Origin: Porphyromonas canoris
Lineage (GTDB): Bacteria; Bacteroidota; Bacteroidia; Bacteroidales; Porphyromonadaceae
DNA length: 64,000 nt
Reading direction: 5' to 3'
Assembly: GCF_000769115.1 (NCBI RefSeq)
Contig: NZ_JQZV01000013.1
Coordinates: 289,603 to 353,602 of the forward strand
This document shows, piece by piece, positions 8,027 to 18,192 of this stretch; position 1 is the stretch's first letter, and each line of letters starts with the position of its first letter. The notes under the pieces were generated by a model. It did not search any database. It was given only the letters and a program-made list of their open reading frames with translations, and had not been told where the DNA came from. Made by a program: the position numbers and the translations under genes.

Positions 8027-11000
8027 TTACTCTGTTACAGGGACGATTTCGTCCAACAAAACATACCAGACATAGCCGGTTATCTTCTTAAATACGATAG
8101 ACCGATAGAGGGAGCAGTAGTACTCAACCTGCTTTACGTGTTTTTTGCTGACCTGCTCTCCAAACTTATAGTCTATGATCGTGATTCTGCCATCCGGATG
8201 AAGGACTACTCTGTCGGGTCTTTGCGTTGTCTCGTGGAGCAATATCGCTCGTTCGTTCAACACCTCCGCATCATCTGAGAACCAATCCGAAGAAACAGGA
8301 TCATTGTTCCGCTTTTCTATCAGAGAGCGAAGCTGTTCGGACTCTTGCTCCGTAAGGCTTCTTTTTTCTTGAGCTTCTTTCAAAAGGTCATCAAGTTCTG
8401 ATATGCTCTTCAAGGCAGAGAGTGTAAAGTGCATTCTCACCCCTTTTGCTCTTTCGGTTTCCTGTTCCAAATAGATCGCATAGTCGGGAGCTTTTATGTT
8501 TAAGTCCCCAAATCGGGGAGTAGTAGAAAGCTTCTCCAACTCTATGGTATCGCTCTCCTCTTCCACTTCATTTGCATTCTCGGAAACGATATATGGAGAA
8601 CCATAAGGGAAGAACATAGTTGTACTGCTTTGTCCTTCTTCATCGCACTCTATCAATGGACACTCTTGCTGTTTTAGAATACCTTTATCTTGCAGTTTCT
8701 CTATGGTGTTGAATACCACACTTGAGATAGAAAACGGTGCCGGCTCTTCTTTTCCTTTGCTGTCTTCTTTCTTTACAATCTTCGAGAGTACATGTAGCTC
8801 TTTCTCTGCACGAGTATAGGCAACGTACAGCAGATTAAGCTCATCTTCATAGAGTTCAAGCATCTTTTTATTGTACAACTCTCGGAAGTGTGTGTGCGCA
8901 CATTTGTTCTGTAGTGGCACTATATAGAGAGGAAGAGCGGCAAACTCACTTGGAAGAGATTGAGAGGATACGAAAATTTTATTCTGTTTCCTTGCCATCT
9001 TCCAAGATACGAACGGAAGAATGACGACCGGATACTCCAAACCTTTTGCACTATGGATGGTTCCCACCTTGATTGTAGAGTTTGCTATGCTCTCCGGCAT
9101 TGGGACTTTTGTTTTATGACCCTGTTCTTCCCACCATTCGTAGAACAATCGGTAGGTAGAGACTTGCTCTTTAGTATATTGAAACAAGATGTCAAGAAAA
9201 GTGTTCAGATAGATCTCTTCTCCCTGCTCTATTGGCTTAAGCAGTTCCACCACCAGAGTTATGGTTTCAAAAATAGAGCGTCCGTAGGCTGCCGTATCCA
9301 TCATGCAATGATACAGTTCATCTTTTCCCATTAGGGAAGAAGATATGATCCTAAGACGGTCAAGATGCAGAAAGAACTCCTGCTTATAGCTGTCCGAACT
9401 TGGAAATGCGAGGTGTTTGATATAGGCAATCAGAAGAAGGACTATTGGAGAGGCATCTGCGGTAAGAGCTTCATTGGAGAAGAAGTCGAACCGGAACTTA
9501 GGATTATCCTTGTAGGTCTCTTTCAGGTAGCCCAACAGCAGGGCTACTCTTGCTGCCTCGCTGTTGTCTCTCACAAGGATGGCAATATCTCCCGGTTTGT
9601 ATCCTCTCTCAAAAAGATCTATTAAGTACACCTCCAATAAATCTTCTTCGGTTATCTGCGGTTGTTTTTCCGTTTGTTCTTCCGGCTGTTTTTTCGATTG
9701 TTCTTTTTCTTTCAGGAACAGGTGAGTAATATAACCCGGCTTTTCGGTATCATGACACTCTTTATCCCATTTCGGAGCGGTCTGTTGGGAGACCTCTTCT
9801 TCTGTATAGACTTTGTGAGAGATAGAGTTTGCGCTGCTTTCATAAAGTCCTCCCTCTTCCGTTCCGAAGATCGAAAAATCTACGGCATTACTGAAAAAAT
9901 TGTTGTTGAAATCTACAACATTGGGAAGACTTCTCCAGTTGATCTCCAGCCTTTTGCTGTTTGTTACTCTTTTCAGATCCGGATCGCCGGGTACTTTTGT
10001 GGCAAGAAGAGAGCTTTCAGAGCCTCTGAATCGGTATATACTCTGCTTCACATCTCCCACGAGAAGATTTTCATTGTCATACGCGAGGCTTTCCATGAGA
10101 AGAGGCTTAAAGTTCAGCCACTGCACTTTAGAGGTGTCTTGAAACTCATCTATCATGTAGTGCTTGATTCTCGATCCCACTTTCTCGTAAACAAAAGGTA
10201 CTTTGGCTCCGGATATGATTCTGTGAAGAAGTTGGGAAATATCGGATATGATAAGACAGTTGTTCTCTTGCCTGTATTTTTCGATGTACGCATATAGCTT
10301 TACCAGTATGGGCAGTGTGTCCAGATTACTCTGCAATACGATTGCCGTAACCACATCTTTCTCTACCTCATCGTACAGCTCCACTGTCTTTTCCAGCAGA
10401 GGAGCGATGTCTTCATGGAGCGCATTGATCTCCTCCTTGCGTTCTTTTCTCACCTTAGATGCAGCAAGGTTGCTTGTCTCATCCTCCCAAAGTTTCATGA
10501 ATGTGGATCTGGACTTCGGATTCATCTTGCTATACTCCTCGTCCCAAAACTTTGTCCCAAGTTTTCCCAGCCTGTCCACGACCCTCACGAGCTCGTTTTT
10601 TAGAGCGACTGTTACTTCATCTCTTCTGATGCCTGCGCTATCCAATATCTCGACAACATGTGTAAGAGGATCCACGTATTGCTCTATCCTCTCTTTGGCT
10701 ATGGCTGTCAATTCTTTCTTCGCTTCCTTGATCTTTTCAGGAGAGAAGCTCATCCTCTGATCGGCAAAAATCTCTGCAAACTCTTCCACGAACAGCAAAG
10801 GAGCCAAATCAGATAGCTTTTTCGGTATGGAGACTATCTGATCCTTTTGCAGAGACTCCTTGAGCATGCTTCCGATCCAATCCAAAACAACTTTATTCTC
10901 TTCCGTCTCGAGAGAGCCGAAAAGGCTGTCCATGGCTTTTTTCTGAACCACATCGGTATCCATTTCCACCTCATAGTTGTTCATCACATCTATCTCTATG

Positions 11001-11383
11001 GCGAAAGAGCGGACGATCTCTTGAAAAAAGGAGTCTATTGTCTGTACCCTGAAGTCGCCATAGCCGTCGAGGATAGCCTCCAATGAAGACTTGGCTCTCT
11101 GCTGTATGATTTCGGGCGAAAGGCTCAGCTCCTCTTGCAGAGCATCCATGAGGGGCGACTCTTCCGGTGTATGGGTAAGAGTGTGTAGCTCTCTCAGTAT
11201 TCGATCTTTCATTTCCCCCGTTGCTTTGGTTGTAAAAGTAACGGCAAGGATATGCTTGAACGCTTTCGGATAGCTCTCTTTCAGAATCAGTTTGATGTAC
11301 TCCAACGTTAGCCGGAATGTTTTACCGCTTCCGGCAGAGGCAGTATAGATGGTCAGAGGAGTATGGTTATTGTCTTTCTGCAT
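8027..11383 (-). CDS. UvrD/RecB-like helicase with C-terminal PD-(D/E)XK nuclease domain (AddA/RecB type)
   Basis: The 1118-residue protein begins with Walker A ASAGSGKT at residues 15-22. Motif II is DEFQDTS at 412-418, motif III/IV is GDVKQSIYRFRGS at 443-455, and a late helicase motif is GTIHSAKGLEYPVVILPF followed by LLYVAYTRAEKELHV. The C-terminal 90 residues contain a RecB-type nuclease signature, RPDRVVLHPDGRITIIDYKF (Asp...Asp-Tyr-Lys). The family processes DNA double-strand ends for recombination. A short low-complexity insert rich in KQPEEQ and TEKQP precedes the 1B/2B region. The start overlaps the SUI1 gene by 17 bp. No AddB/RexB-like partner is adjacent. Confidence 0.9.
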   Translation of the reverse strand: MQKDNNHTPLTIYTASAGSGKTFRLTLEYIKLILKESYPKAFKHILAVTFTTKATGEMKDRILRELHTLTHTPEESPLMDALQEELSLSPEIIQQRAKSSLEAILDGYGDFRVQTIDSFFQEIVRSFAIEIDVMNNYEVEMDTDVVQKKAMDSLFGSLETEENKVVLDWIGSMLKESLQKDQIVSIPKKLSDLAPLLFVEEFAEIFADQRMSFSPEKIKEAKKELTAIAKERIEQYVDPLTHVVEILDSAGIRRDEVTVALKNELVRVVDRLGKLGTKFWDEEYSKMNPKSRSTFMKLWEDETSNLAASKVRKERKEEINALHEDIAPLLEKTVELYDEVEKDVVTAIVLQSNLDTLPILVKLYAYIEKYRQENNCLIISDISQLLHRIISGAKVPFVYEKVGSRIKHYMIDEFQDTSKVQWLNFKPLLMESLAYDNENLLVGDVKQSIYRFRGSESSLLATKVPGDPDLKRVTNSKRLEINWRSLPNVVDFNNNFFSNAVDFSIFGTEEGGLYESSANSISHKVYTEEEVSQQTAPKWDKECHDTEKPGYITHLFLKEKEQSKKQPEEQTEKQPQITEEDLLEVYLIDLFERGYKPGDIAILVRDNSEAARVALLLGYLKETYKDNPKFRFDFFSNEALTADASPIVLLLIAYIKHLAFPSSDSYKQEFFLHLDRLRIISSSLMGKDELYHCMMDTAAYGRSIFETITLVVELLKPIEQGEEIYLNTFLDILFQYTKEQVSTYRLFYEWWEEQGHKTKVPMPESIANSTIKVGTIHSAKGLEYPVVILPFVSWKMARKQNKIFVSSQSLPSEFAALPLYIVPLQNKCAHTHFRELYNKKMLELYEDELNLLYVAYTRAEKELHVLSKIVKKEDSKGKEEPAPFSISSVVFNTIEKLQDKGILKQQECPLIECDEEGQSSTTMFFPYGSPYIVSENANEVEEESDTIELEKLSTTPRFGDLNIKAPDYAIYLEQETERAKGVRMHFTLSALKSISELDDLLKEAQEKRSLTEQESEQLRSLIEKRNNDPVSSDWFSDDAEVLNERAILLHETTQRPDRVVLHPDGRITIIDYKFGEQVSKKHVKQVEYYCSLYRSIVFKKITGYVWYVLLDEIVPVTE

Positions 11384-11714
11384 CTTCTTTTTTCATGTCG
11401 GCAAGGAGTGCTTCCACCTGGGCGACCCGATCTCCTTGAATAATGATAAGGTCATCCTTGACCGAACCTCCTACTCCGCATTTCACTTTCAATATCTTGC
11501 CAAGCTCTTTGAGGTCTTCCTCTTTCCCGACAAAACCCTCCACAACGGTAACGATCTTGCCTTTTCTCTGCCGGGCATCCTTATAGACACGCAGGCGTTG
11601 GCGGTGTAAGGGCAGAGTGTCGGGCTTTTCTATCTGCAGTGTTTCGTATTTGAAGTCGGGATTTGTGGAGTAGCATATCCCCACTCTCTCCTCTCGTTCT
11701 TTGCGTGAACTCAT
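11367..11714 (-). CDS. SUI1/eIF1-family translation factor (YciH-like)
   Basis: The 115-residue product has an N-terminal segment with VGICYSTNPDF, and the SUI1 fold follows from about residue 35. Conserved features include RKGKIVTVVEGF, LKELGKILKVKCGVGGSV and DDLIIIQGDRV. The YciH family is a bacterial relative of eIF1 that affects start-site fidelity on a subset of mRNAs; its precise bacterial role is not settled. It is 13 bp downstream of the S41 peptidase gene and overlaps the RecB-like gene, so the three form one operon. Confidence 0.92.
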   Translation of the reverse strand: MSSRKEREERVGICYSTNPDFKYETLQIEKPDTLPLHRQRLRVYKDARQRKGKIVTVVEGFVGKEEDLKELGKILKVKCGVGGSVKDDLIIIQGDRVAQVEALLADMKKEDAERQ

Positions 11715-11727
11715 ACCGGTCTCTCTT

Positions 11728-13407
11728 TTATTTCTTTGGGAAAAGGATTTTGTTGTACTCTTTCGGGTTGCTCAGTATCTCTATCGCTTTCGTAACCGTG
11801 GGATCTGTCTCCATGTTTACCGCATATTGCGCCTCCATGCCGAAGTAATAGGCAGCCAGAAACTCTTTGAGATAGGCGGAGATCAACTTTTTGTGCGGCA
11901 CAATGTCTCTTTTAAGATTGGGTTCCAACTGCTTCTTGAGAGTCTCGAAAGCCTCTTTGCTCGACTCCGAATAGCCTTCAAACTCTATCAATCTTTCCAA
12001 TGCGGATACCACTTTCCGGCTTTGCTCGCCGTATCTGAACTTCTTTTCTTCCAAGAAGCTTACCAGCCCTTCAAACTCCTCATCCGTTATTTTGATCTCT
12101 TTAATGGACTGCACTTTCGGGTTTTTCAGGAACAACCTGCCGGCATACTCGAACAGAGAGCCGTCTCTCAGCATGTAGATCACTATGCCGGGCAGTATTT
12201 CGTCTTTGATTTCTATGTCCGGACGAATGCCTCCACCGTCTCTCACCTCTCTTCCGTTCGTTGTCTTGAACAGTGTTGTAAGGCTGTCCGGAACAGCGGC
12301 AACCGATCCGTCCGGTTGCTTATGCGAGTAATCTATCTGCTGTATGCACCTTCCACTCGGGATGTGGTAGCGTGCAGTGGTTACCTTCAACAGCCCTTTG
12401 TAGGGGAGAGGGCGTGTGGTCTGCACCAATCCTTTGCCAAAACTTTTACTACCGATAAGTACCGCTCTGTCCAGATCCTGCATTGCTCCGGCAACGATCT
12501 CGGAAGAGGAGGCACTGTTGCCGTTGATAAGGACTGCGATAGGTATTTTCGTATCCAAAACCTTACCGGAAGTATAATATTTTTGAGACGTTCCTACCTG
12601 ACGTCCTTTGGTCTCGACCACCAATGTTTTCTCCGGAACGAACATGCTCAATATCTCTATCGCTCCTCCCATGACGCCTCCGGTATTGCCCCGAAGGTCT
12701 AAGATGAGGCTTTTCATCTTCTTGGTGTCTCGGAGTTGGGTGAACGCATCCATCACATTCTGCGCACTTTTATCCGTGAAAGAGGATAGGCGGATATAGC
12801 CGACACCATCCCCGTATATGCCGCGATGGACTACCTGATCCACTATCACTTTTTCTCTCACAAGCGTAACCTCTCTCTCCTTATCTTCTCCCAGCCTTCG
12901 GATGGTTACTTTTACCGATGTCCCGACCGGGCCTTTGAGCAGATTGCTCACTCTAGCATTGGTACTCGGTATGACGGAAAGGGTATCTATCTTCACGAAC
13001 ATGTCTCCCACTTTCAGTCCGGCGCGTTCAGCCGGAGTGTTGGGCATCGGATTGGAGACGTAGACAACGGAGTCGCGCTGCTGGATGAATGCACCTATTC
13101 CGCCATACTCACCTGTTGCCATAAACTTGAAATCTTCTGTTTCGGACTGCTCCAGGTAGTTCGTGTAGGGGTCTAACCCTGCCAGCATGCTGTTCATCCC
13201 CTCCGAGAAGATGCTCTTCATATCTATGGTATCCACATAGAGGATGGAGAGATTGTTGAGCAGAGCCGAGAAGATCTCTTTCGATCTGCTCATCTCCAAC
13301 TGTGTTTTTCTGTCTCTCTCTTTCAGCTTTTGTACATCTGTTTGCGCATGAAGAGATAGGGAAGCTCCCAGTAGCAGGATTATGCCTGTAAGTATTCGTT
13401 TTATCAT
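11728..13407 (-). CDS. C-terminal processing peptidase, S41 family with PDZ domain
   Basis: This 559-residue exported protein has a signal peptide (MIKRILTGIILLLGASLSLHA). Residues about 30-90 form the N-terminal helical domain with LDPYTNYLEQSETEDF. The PDZ domain covers about 90-185 (GEYGGIGAFIQQ, PAERAGLKVGDMFVKID). The S41 catalytic core follows: SLILDLRGNTGG, then the nucleophile in NGNSASSSEI, and the general-base Lys in SFGKGLVQTTRPL. The family cleaves C-terminal tails of periplasmic or secreted proteins. The C-terminal 200 residues are helical, as in Bacteroidota members. It is the first gene of an operon with SUI1 and the RecB-like gene. Confidence 0.93.
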   Translation of the reverse strand: MIKRILTGIILLLGASLSLHAQTDVQKLKERDRKTQLEMSRSKEIFSALLNNLSILYVDTIDMKSIFSEGMNSMLAGLDPYTNYLEQSETEDFKFMATGEYGGIGAFIQQRDSVVYVSNPMPNTPAERAGLKVGDMFVKIDTLSVIPSTNARVSNLLKGPVGTSVKVTIRRLGEDKEREVTLVREKVIVDQVVHRGIYGDGVGYIRLSSFTDKSAQNVMDAFTQLRDTKKMKSLILDLRGNTGGVMGGAIEILSMFVPEKTLVVETKGRQVGTSQKYYTSGKVLDTKIPIAVLINGNSASSSEIVAGAMQDLDRAVLIGSKSFGKGLVQTTRPLPYKGLLKVTTARYHIPSGRCIQQIDYSHKQPDGSVAAVPDSLTTLFKTTNGREVRDGGGIRPDIEIKDEILPGIVIYMLRDGSLFEYAGRLFLKNPKVQSIKEIKITDEEFEGLVSFLEEKKFRYGEQSRKVVSALERLIEFEGYSESSKEAFETLKKQLEPNLKRDIVPHKKLISAYLKEFLAAYYFGMEAQYAVNMETDPTVTKAIEILSNPKEYNKILFPKK

Positions 13408-13663
13408 GATTTCGGAATGCTCTTTTTATATATTCTCAATATGGTATTATAAGTAACGAAGATAGCTATTTTTCGTAGAATACCCGTTATCCGGCACTCT
13501 TGTAGAGGGCACGATGAGGCGGGGGATAGAGCCTCGTATTTCCCCGCATACTCTTTCCGCTCATTCTCCAATGGCGATTTCCGGAGCCGGTTTTGGGCAC
13601 TCTTCGGAGGCTCTATCTTGCTCTCCGGGCACGTTTGAAGGGTATCGTTTTAGAATAAAAGTG

Positions 13664-13671
13664 TATCTTTG
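13664..13671 (+). promoter_or_regulatory. -7 element upstream of the SPOR gene
   Basis: TATCTTTG matches TAnnTTTG and lies 31 bp before the SPOR start. No well-spaced TTG was seen. The 295-bp gap 13408-13702 also separates divergent ctp and should hold promoters for both directions. Confidence 0.45.
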
Positions 13672-13702
13672 AGCCGGATAACAAACTAATCTGAAGCAAA
13701 CA

Positions 13703-14239
13703 ATGAGATCAAATATATCCATAAGGAGTGTGCAGTTTCTCTTCTTGCTGCTCTTTCTGCTTTTTGCTTCCGGCACTGCGTTGAGTGCTCAAACCGATGC
13801 GCCGATGCCTCAAAAGGATATTTTCGAGGTTTTGGCAAGGATCGAGATGGGAAGGGGAGTAGTAACTATCCGCCAGTCTTCTGCCATCAAGGCTCTTGTC
13901 GGAACGGGGCTCTCTTTGGACAGCAAGGTGTATTCGGAAGAGATTATGGCTGTCGGGGCGGTTACCTCAGAGCAGAAAGTGGTCGGGTATAGAGTGCAAA
14001 TCTATAACGGTAACGGTACTAAGGGGAGAAGCACAGCGGCATACAGAGAAAAGGTGATACAGGAAGCTCATCCGGAGCTTGCCACTTACTTGCAGTTTCA
14101 AGCCCCATCTTGGAAGCTGCGTGTAGGTAACTTCCTGACGCAAGCAGAGGCAAGAGACGCCATGGTGAAGCTGAAAAAAGATTTTCCTGCATTTGCAAGA
14201 GATATGTACGTAGTCCGGGATGCGGTCTACCGTTTTTAA
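13703..14239 (+). CDS. Exported SPOR-domain protein
   Basis: The 178-residue product has an N-terminal signal sequence (hydrophobic stretch FLFLLLFLLFASGTALSA). A linker region contains EVLARIEMGRGVVTIRQSSA, and the SPOR domain covers about residues 95-175. The domain shows its two repeats: GYRVQIYNGNGTKGRSTAAY and WKLRVGNFLTQAEARDAMVK. SPOR domains bind denuded peptidoglycan at division sites. The protein has no other domain and lies 14 bp upstream of folE, likely as one transcript. Its specific partner is unknown. Confidence 0.88.
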   Translation: MRSNISIRSVQFLFLLLFLLFASGTALSAQTDAPMPQKDIFEVLARIEMGRGVVTIRQSSAIKALVGTGLSLDSKVYSEEIMAVGAVTSEQKVVGYRVQIYNGNGTKGRSTAAYREKVIQEAHPELATYLQFQAPSWKLRVGNFLTQAEARDAMVKLKKDFPAFARDMYVVRDAVYRF

Positions 14240-14253
14240 CTGATCTATAATCT

Positions 14254-14844
14254 ATGAGTTCTGAAAAAAAAGGAGTAGAACATGGTGTGGACATAGACAT
14301 ACTGATGCCACACTATAAGGAAGTACTGATACACTTGGGAGAAGATCCCGATAGAGAGGGGTTGCAAAAGACCCCTTTGAGAGTTGCGAGAGCAATGGCG
14401 TTTTTGACGCAAGGGATGCGTCAGGATCCGGCAGCGGTGTTGAAGAGTGCAATGTTCAGGGAAGACTATCGCCAGATGGTTGTTGTGAAAGACATCGACT
14501 TCTATTCGCTCTGCGAGCATCATATGTTGCCCTTCTTTGGTAAGGCGCATATCGCATACATCCCGAACGGATATATCACGGGTCTGAGCAAGCTGCCACG
14601 GGTGGTGGATATCTTTGCTCGCAGACTGCAAGTACAGGAACGCCTCACAACGCAAATTAAAGAGTGCATACAGGATACGCTCAATCCGCTTGGTGTGATG
14701 GTGGTTATCGAAGCCCAACACATGTGTATGCAGATGAGGGGAGTGGAGAAGCAGAACTCCATAACCATGACCAGCGACTTTACCGGAGCTTTCGAGTCTC
14801 AAAAGACGCGTGAAGAGTTTATGGCTCTCATCCATAAAAGATAA
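14254..14844 (+). CDS. folE: GTP cyclohydrolase I (FolE)
   Basis: The 196-residue enzyme has normal length. It opens the imidazole ring of GTP to give 7,8-dihydroneopterin triphosphate, the first step of folate synthesis. Zinc and substrate residues are visible: the CEHHMLPF motif, the [16 protein letters not shown] strand, [12 protein letters not shown], and the second cysteine in the segment [12 protein letters not shown]. The start ATG follows the SPOR stop by 14 bp. A strong terminator follows at 14901-14929. Confidence 0.97.
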   Translation: MSSEKKGVEHGVDIDILMPHYKEVLIHLGEDPDREGLQKTPLRVARAMAFLTQGMRQDPAAVLKSAMFREDYRQMVVVKDIDFYSLCEHHMLPFFGKAHIAYIPNGYITGLSKLPRVVDIFARRLQVQERLTTQIKECIQDTLNPLGVMVVIEAQHMCMQMRGVEKQNSITMTSDFTGAFESQKTREEFMALIHKR

Positions 14845-14900
14845 AAAAGAGACACGGTCGCGGATAAATCTCCGACCGGAAAATAAAAATACAGAGTAAG

Positions 14901-14929
14901 AAAAAGCTCCCTTTTCGGGGAGCTTTTTT
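14901..14929 (+). terminator. Rho-independent terminator after folE
   Basis: Arms AAAAAGCTCC and GGGGAGCTTTTTT enclose a short CTTTTC loop. It is placed 57 bp after the folE stop and ends in a T run. Confidence 0.85.
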
Positions 14930-15044
14930 ATAAATATGAGGCGCGAAAAATCGCCCAGAAAATCTTCTTGGAGGGAGGGGCGGAGGTGGTCGGTTTTTGT
15001 GTCGGTCTCCCTAACCGGCTTGCCGATAGGGAGATATGAAAAAT

Positions 15045-15470
15045 CGCGAATTTGGAAAAAATTTTTTCTCAGTCCGTTTGATGGGGCTTTTTCGTGTTAA
15101 TAGGTGTAAATTTTAACACCCATTCCTGTAAATGTTTCCTAATAAAGAAATTTGCCTTTTCAGGTGCTTTTTAGGGCGAAAATATGTAAGTAGTTGGCGT
15201 TTAGTGTTTTAATGGTTTTGGCTGAACACTTTAATCGAATCCGGTAAACGTATTAAATGAAATCGGTAAACGTGTTCATTGAAAAATTAAACACGTTAAG
15301 CCGACAAAATATGCTCGTTTACCGTTTTTGCTTAGCAGGTATCGGAATTTGTGTTAATAAACAGGGGTGGATTTAACAGTTTGGTCGTGCTCTGAAAACA
15401 ACCCCTCCGATCAAAATAGAGAGCAAGAAAAAAGAGAACATTTTTCGAGATGGAATATATAAAAATGAGG
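15045..15470. repeat. Dispersed intergenic element, copy 1 (about 430 bp; other copy at 45625-46055)
   Basis: The stretch aligns end to end with 45625-46055. Shared blocks include CTCAGTCCGTTTGATGGGGC near the left end, CCGGTAAACGTATTAAATGA in the middle, ACACGTTAAGCCGACAAAAT, and GATGGAATATATAAAAATGA at the right end. Differences are mostly substitutions. No reading frame is conserved between copies, so it is non-coding. Inside it, TAAAC(A/G)(C/T)GTT-like motifs occur at 15223, 15245, 15267 and 15288, a 22-bp register. One pair (AACGTGTT, 13-nt gap, AACACGTT) can form a hairpin. The rest of the gap 14930-15783 shows nothing else apart from a -7 element before parE. Confidence 0.85.
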
Positions 15471-15744
15471 GTCGGACAAGGCGGCGAACCGAAAGAGAAA
15501 ATGTCTTAAAAACTTCCCGGTTCTCGCTTCGGAGGCGTCTTTTTGTTGAATGGAGCCGGGTAAGAGCTTCTGTCCGAACTCTATCGGGGGAGGTTCGGAG
15601 GTTTTTGGGGGAGAGAGCGAACGCTTTCGCCTTTTGGGCGGAGGCGATACGATGAAAAGGGCGGATTGGGATTTTGATCTCCCGGTATCGGGTCGGCTCC
15701 TTTTTCTTTCGTCTTGTGGTGATTTAGCTCCCACTTCTTTTTTG

Positions 15745-15752
15745 TATCTTTG
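15745..15752 (+). promoter_or_regulatory. -7 element upstream of parE
   Basis: TATCTTTG fits TAnnTTTG and lies 31 bp before the parE start. The -33 TTG is not well placed. Confidence 0.45.
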
Positions 15753-15783
15753 ACCCTCAAACAGATTGAGATAGACTCCCGGC

Positions 15784-17649
15784 ATGAGCAAAGAAACCCT
15801 ACAAGATCACAATTATACCGACGATAAAGTTATTACATTAGACCCTATGGAGCATATCCGGAGACGTCCGGGGATGTATATAGGTAAGCTCGGAGATGGA
15901 ACGAGTCCGGATGACGGAATATATGTCCTCCTCAAGGAGGTGATAGATAACGCCATAGACGAGTACTCCATGGGGTATGGCAATCGGATAGAGATAAACA
16001 TAGATGAGGACGGGCTTGTTGTCGTAAGAGACTTCGGGCGTGGCGTGCCGCAAGGATCGTTGAGAGACATCGCCGGAAAGATGAACACCGGAGCGAAGTA
16101 TGACGATGAGGTGTTCAAAAAAGTGGTCGGACTCAATGGCGTAGGGCTTAAAGCCGTGAACGCTCTCAGCGATCGGATGGAGCTTTCATCGTTCCGATCG
16201 GGAAAAGGAAAGAGCGTGGTGTTTGAAAAAGGAATATTCGTCTCCGAAACAGACTTTTTCGACTGCGAGAATGAAAAGGACGGCACCAAGGTGCTATTCC
16301 ATCCCGACCCCACGCTGTTCAAGGAGTACCATTATATTAAAGACTATGTGGAGCAGATGTTGAAGATGTACTGCTATCTTCACACCTCGCTTACCATCTC
16401 TTTCAATGGTAAAAGATTCAGCTCGAAAAGAGGCTTGCAGGATCTGCTGGAAGATACCATGACGGGTGAAGCGCTCTATCCGATCATCCATCTTAGCGGT
16501 AAAGATATAGAGATAGCCATGACCCACTCGTCGCAGTATGGGGAAGAGTACTACTCTTTTGTGAATGGACAGAATACGATTCACGGGGGTACGCACCTCT
16601 CTGCATTCAAAGAGCATGCGGCTAAAACCATAAAAGAGTATTATGGTAAAAACTTCGATGTGGGCGATATACGCTCCGGAATAGTGGCGGCAATAAGCAT
16701 CAGGATTCAGGAACCACTCTTTGAGAGTCAGACCAAAACGAAGTTGGGCTCCAGGGATATTGCGGAAGGCGGAATCTCTTTGGGCAAATTCGTCGGAGAT
16801 TTTCTCAAGGTGGAGCTGGACAACTATCTGCATAAACATTCCGAGACAAGCGACATCCTCTACAAAAAGATACTTGAGAGCGAAAAGGAGCGTAAGAGCA
16901 TTGCCGGCATTACCAAGCTTGCAAAAGAGAGGGCAAAGAAGTCTTCCATCCACAACAAAAAGCTCCGCGACTGCACCTACCATTATAATAACCCGAAAAC
17001 ACCCCGTCCGGACGATACGTCGATCTTTATCACCGAGGGACTTTCGGCAAGCGGTTCTATCACGCAAAGCCGGGATGCGGAGTATCAGGCTGTGTTTTCT
17101 CTTCGGGGAAAACCGCTCAACTGCTACGGGCTTTCCAAACGAGTGGTGTATGAGAACGAGGAGTTCAATCTCCTTCAAGCGGCTCTTAATATAGAAGATG
17201 GTATAGACAACCTCAGATATAATAAGGTCATCGTGGCAACCGATGCCGATGTGGACGGTATGCATATCCGTCTCCTCATCATAACGTTCTTCTTGCAGTT
17301 TTTCCCCGATCTGGTTCGCCAAAAACACGTATATATATTACAGACGCCTCTTTTCCGGGTGAGAGATAAGGGCGAAAAGCAGACCATCTACTGCTATGAC
17401 GAGAAAGAGCGGGACGAAGCCGTGGCAAAACTGGGTTCTAATGCCTCTATCACCAGATTTAAGGGCTTGGGAGAGATCACGGCAGAGGAGTTTAAGCACT
17501 TTATCGGAGCGGATATCCGACTCGATCCTGTGGTTATGAGGAAAGAGGATAGCATAAAGGAGCTGCTCGACTTCTATATGGGGAAGAATACACCGGACCG
17601 TCAAGAGTTCATCGTATCCAATCTTGAGGTGGAAGATGATGTATTATAA
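15784..17649 (+). CDS. parE: DNA topoisomerase IV subunit B (ParE)
   Basis: The 621-residue protein is a type IIA topoisomerase ATPase subunit. GHKL motifs are seen: [16 protein letters not shown] (Asn of motif I), DFGRGVP, and [15 protein letters not shown]. The TOPRIM domain has [11 protein letters not shown] and [12 protein letters not shown]. The length and the segment [20 protein letters not shown] favour ParE over the longer GyrB, but this is a family-level judgement. ParE works with ParC to decatenate chromosomes. parC is not within the window. It is transcribed alone, upstream of the tRNA-tuf operon. Confidence 0.85.
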   Translation: MSKETLQDHNYTDDKVITLDPMEHIRRRPGMYIGKLGDGTSPDDGIYVLLKEVIDNAIDEYSMGYGNRIEINIDEDGLVVVRDFGRGVPQGSLRDIAGKMNTGAKYDDEVFKKVVGLNGVGLKAVNALSDRMELSSFRSGKGKSVVFEKGIFVSETDFFDCENEKDGTKVLFHPDPTLFKEYHYIKDYVEQMLKMYCYLHTSLTISFNGKRFSSKRGLQDLLEDTMTGEALYPIIHLSGKDIEIAMTHSSQYGEEYYSFVNGQNTIHGGTHLSAFKEHAAKTIKEYYGKNFDVGDIRSGIVAAISIRIQEPLFESQTKTKLGSRDIAEGGISLGKFVGDFLKVELDNYLHKHSETSDILYKKILESEKERKSIAGITKLAKERAKKSSIHNKKLRDCTYHYNNPKTPRPDDTSIFITEGLSASGSITQSRDAEYQAVFSLRGKPLNCYGLSKRVVYENEEFNLLQAALNIEDGIDNLRYNKVIVATDADVDGMHIRLLIITFFLQFFPDLVRQKHVYILQTPLFRVRDKGEKQTIYCYDEKERDEAVAKLGSNASITRFKGLGEITAEEFKHFIGADIRLDPVVMRKEDSIKELLDFYMGKNTPDRQEFIVSNLEVEDDVL

Positions 17650-17690
17650 GCCATTCGGAAGTAGGAAATGAAAAAATATTTGCTCGCTAC

Positions 17691-17721
17691 TTGCACAATC
17701 GAAAAATAGTGCTTAAATTTG
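17691..17721 (+). promoter_or_regulatory. Promoter of the tRNA-tuf-secE operon
   Basis: TTG at 17691-17693, 20 bp, then TAAATTTG at 17714-17721. This is an exact match to the Bacteroidota -33/-7 arrangement, 51 bp before the first tRNA. Confidence 0.75.
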
Positions 17722-17772
17722 CACCCGAAAGCACTTGAAAGAACGACAGAGGTTGTTTGGGTGTTTGAATAA

Positions 17773-17846
17773 GCCTCTTTAGCTCAGTTGGCCAGAGCAC
17801 GTGATTTGTAATCTCGGGGTCGTTGGTTCGAATCCGACAAGAGGCT
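17773..17846 (+). tRNA. tRNA-Thr (anticodon TGT)
   Basis: 74 nt. The acceptor stem GCCTCTT pairs with AAGAGGC, the discriminator is T, the anticodon loop gives TGT, and the T-arm contains GGTTCGAATCC. It is first in the cluster Thr-Tyr-Gly-Thr-tuf. Confidence 0.95.
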
Positions 17847-17869
17847 CACCTTAAAAAGAAAACATGGAA

Positions 17870-17952
17870 GGGCAGTTTCCAGAGTGGCCAAATGGGGCTG
17901 ACTGTAACTCAGCTGACGTTCGTCTTCGGTGGTTCGAATCCATCACTGCCCA
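17870..17952 (+). tRNA. tRNA-Tyr (anticodon GTA)
   Basis: 83 nt, a class II tRNA with a long variable arm. The acceptor stem GGGCAGT pairs with ACTGCCC, the anticodon is GTA within CTGACTGTAACTCAG, and the discriminator is A. Confidence 0.95.
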
Positions 17953-17989
17953 CTTAAATAAAATCTACAGGTCTATAATAGGTCTGAAT

Positions 17990-18062
17990 GCGGAAGTAGC
18001 TCAGTCGATAGAGCATTAGCCTTCCAAGCTAAGGGTCGCGGGTTTGAGCCCCGTCTTCCGCT
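17990..18062 (+). tRNA. tRNA-Gly (anticodon TCC)
   Basis: 73 nt. The acceptor GCGGAAG pairs with CTTCCGC, and the anticodon TCC is in TAGCCTTCCAAGCTA. The discriminator is T. Confidence 0.95.
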
Positions 18063-18074
18063 CTCTTTTTTTTC

Positions 18075-18146
<72 letters not shown>

Positions 18147-18192
18147 CTGAGAAACAAGTAAGAAATTTAACCCATATATAACATTTTAAATT

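Noticed and set aside
16294-17328. 344-codon minus-strand frame within parE
   Set aside because: It is antisense to parE, which has all type IIA topoisomerase motifs.
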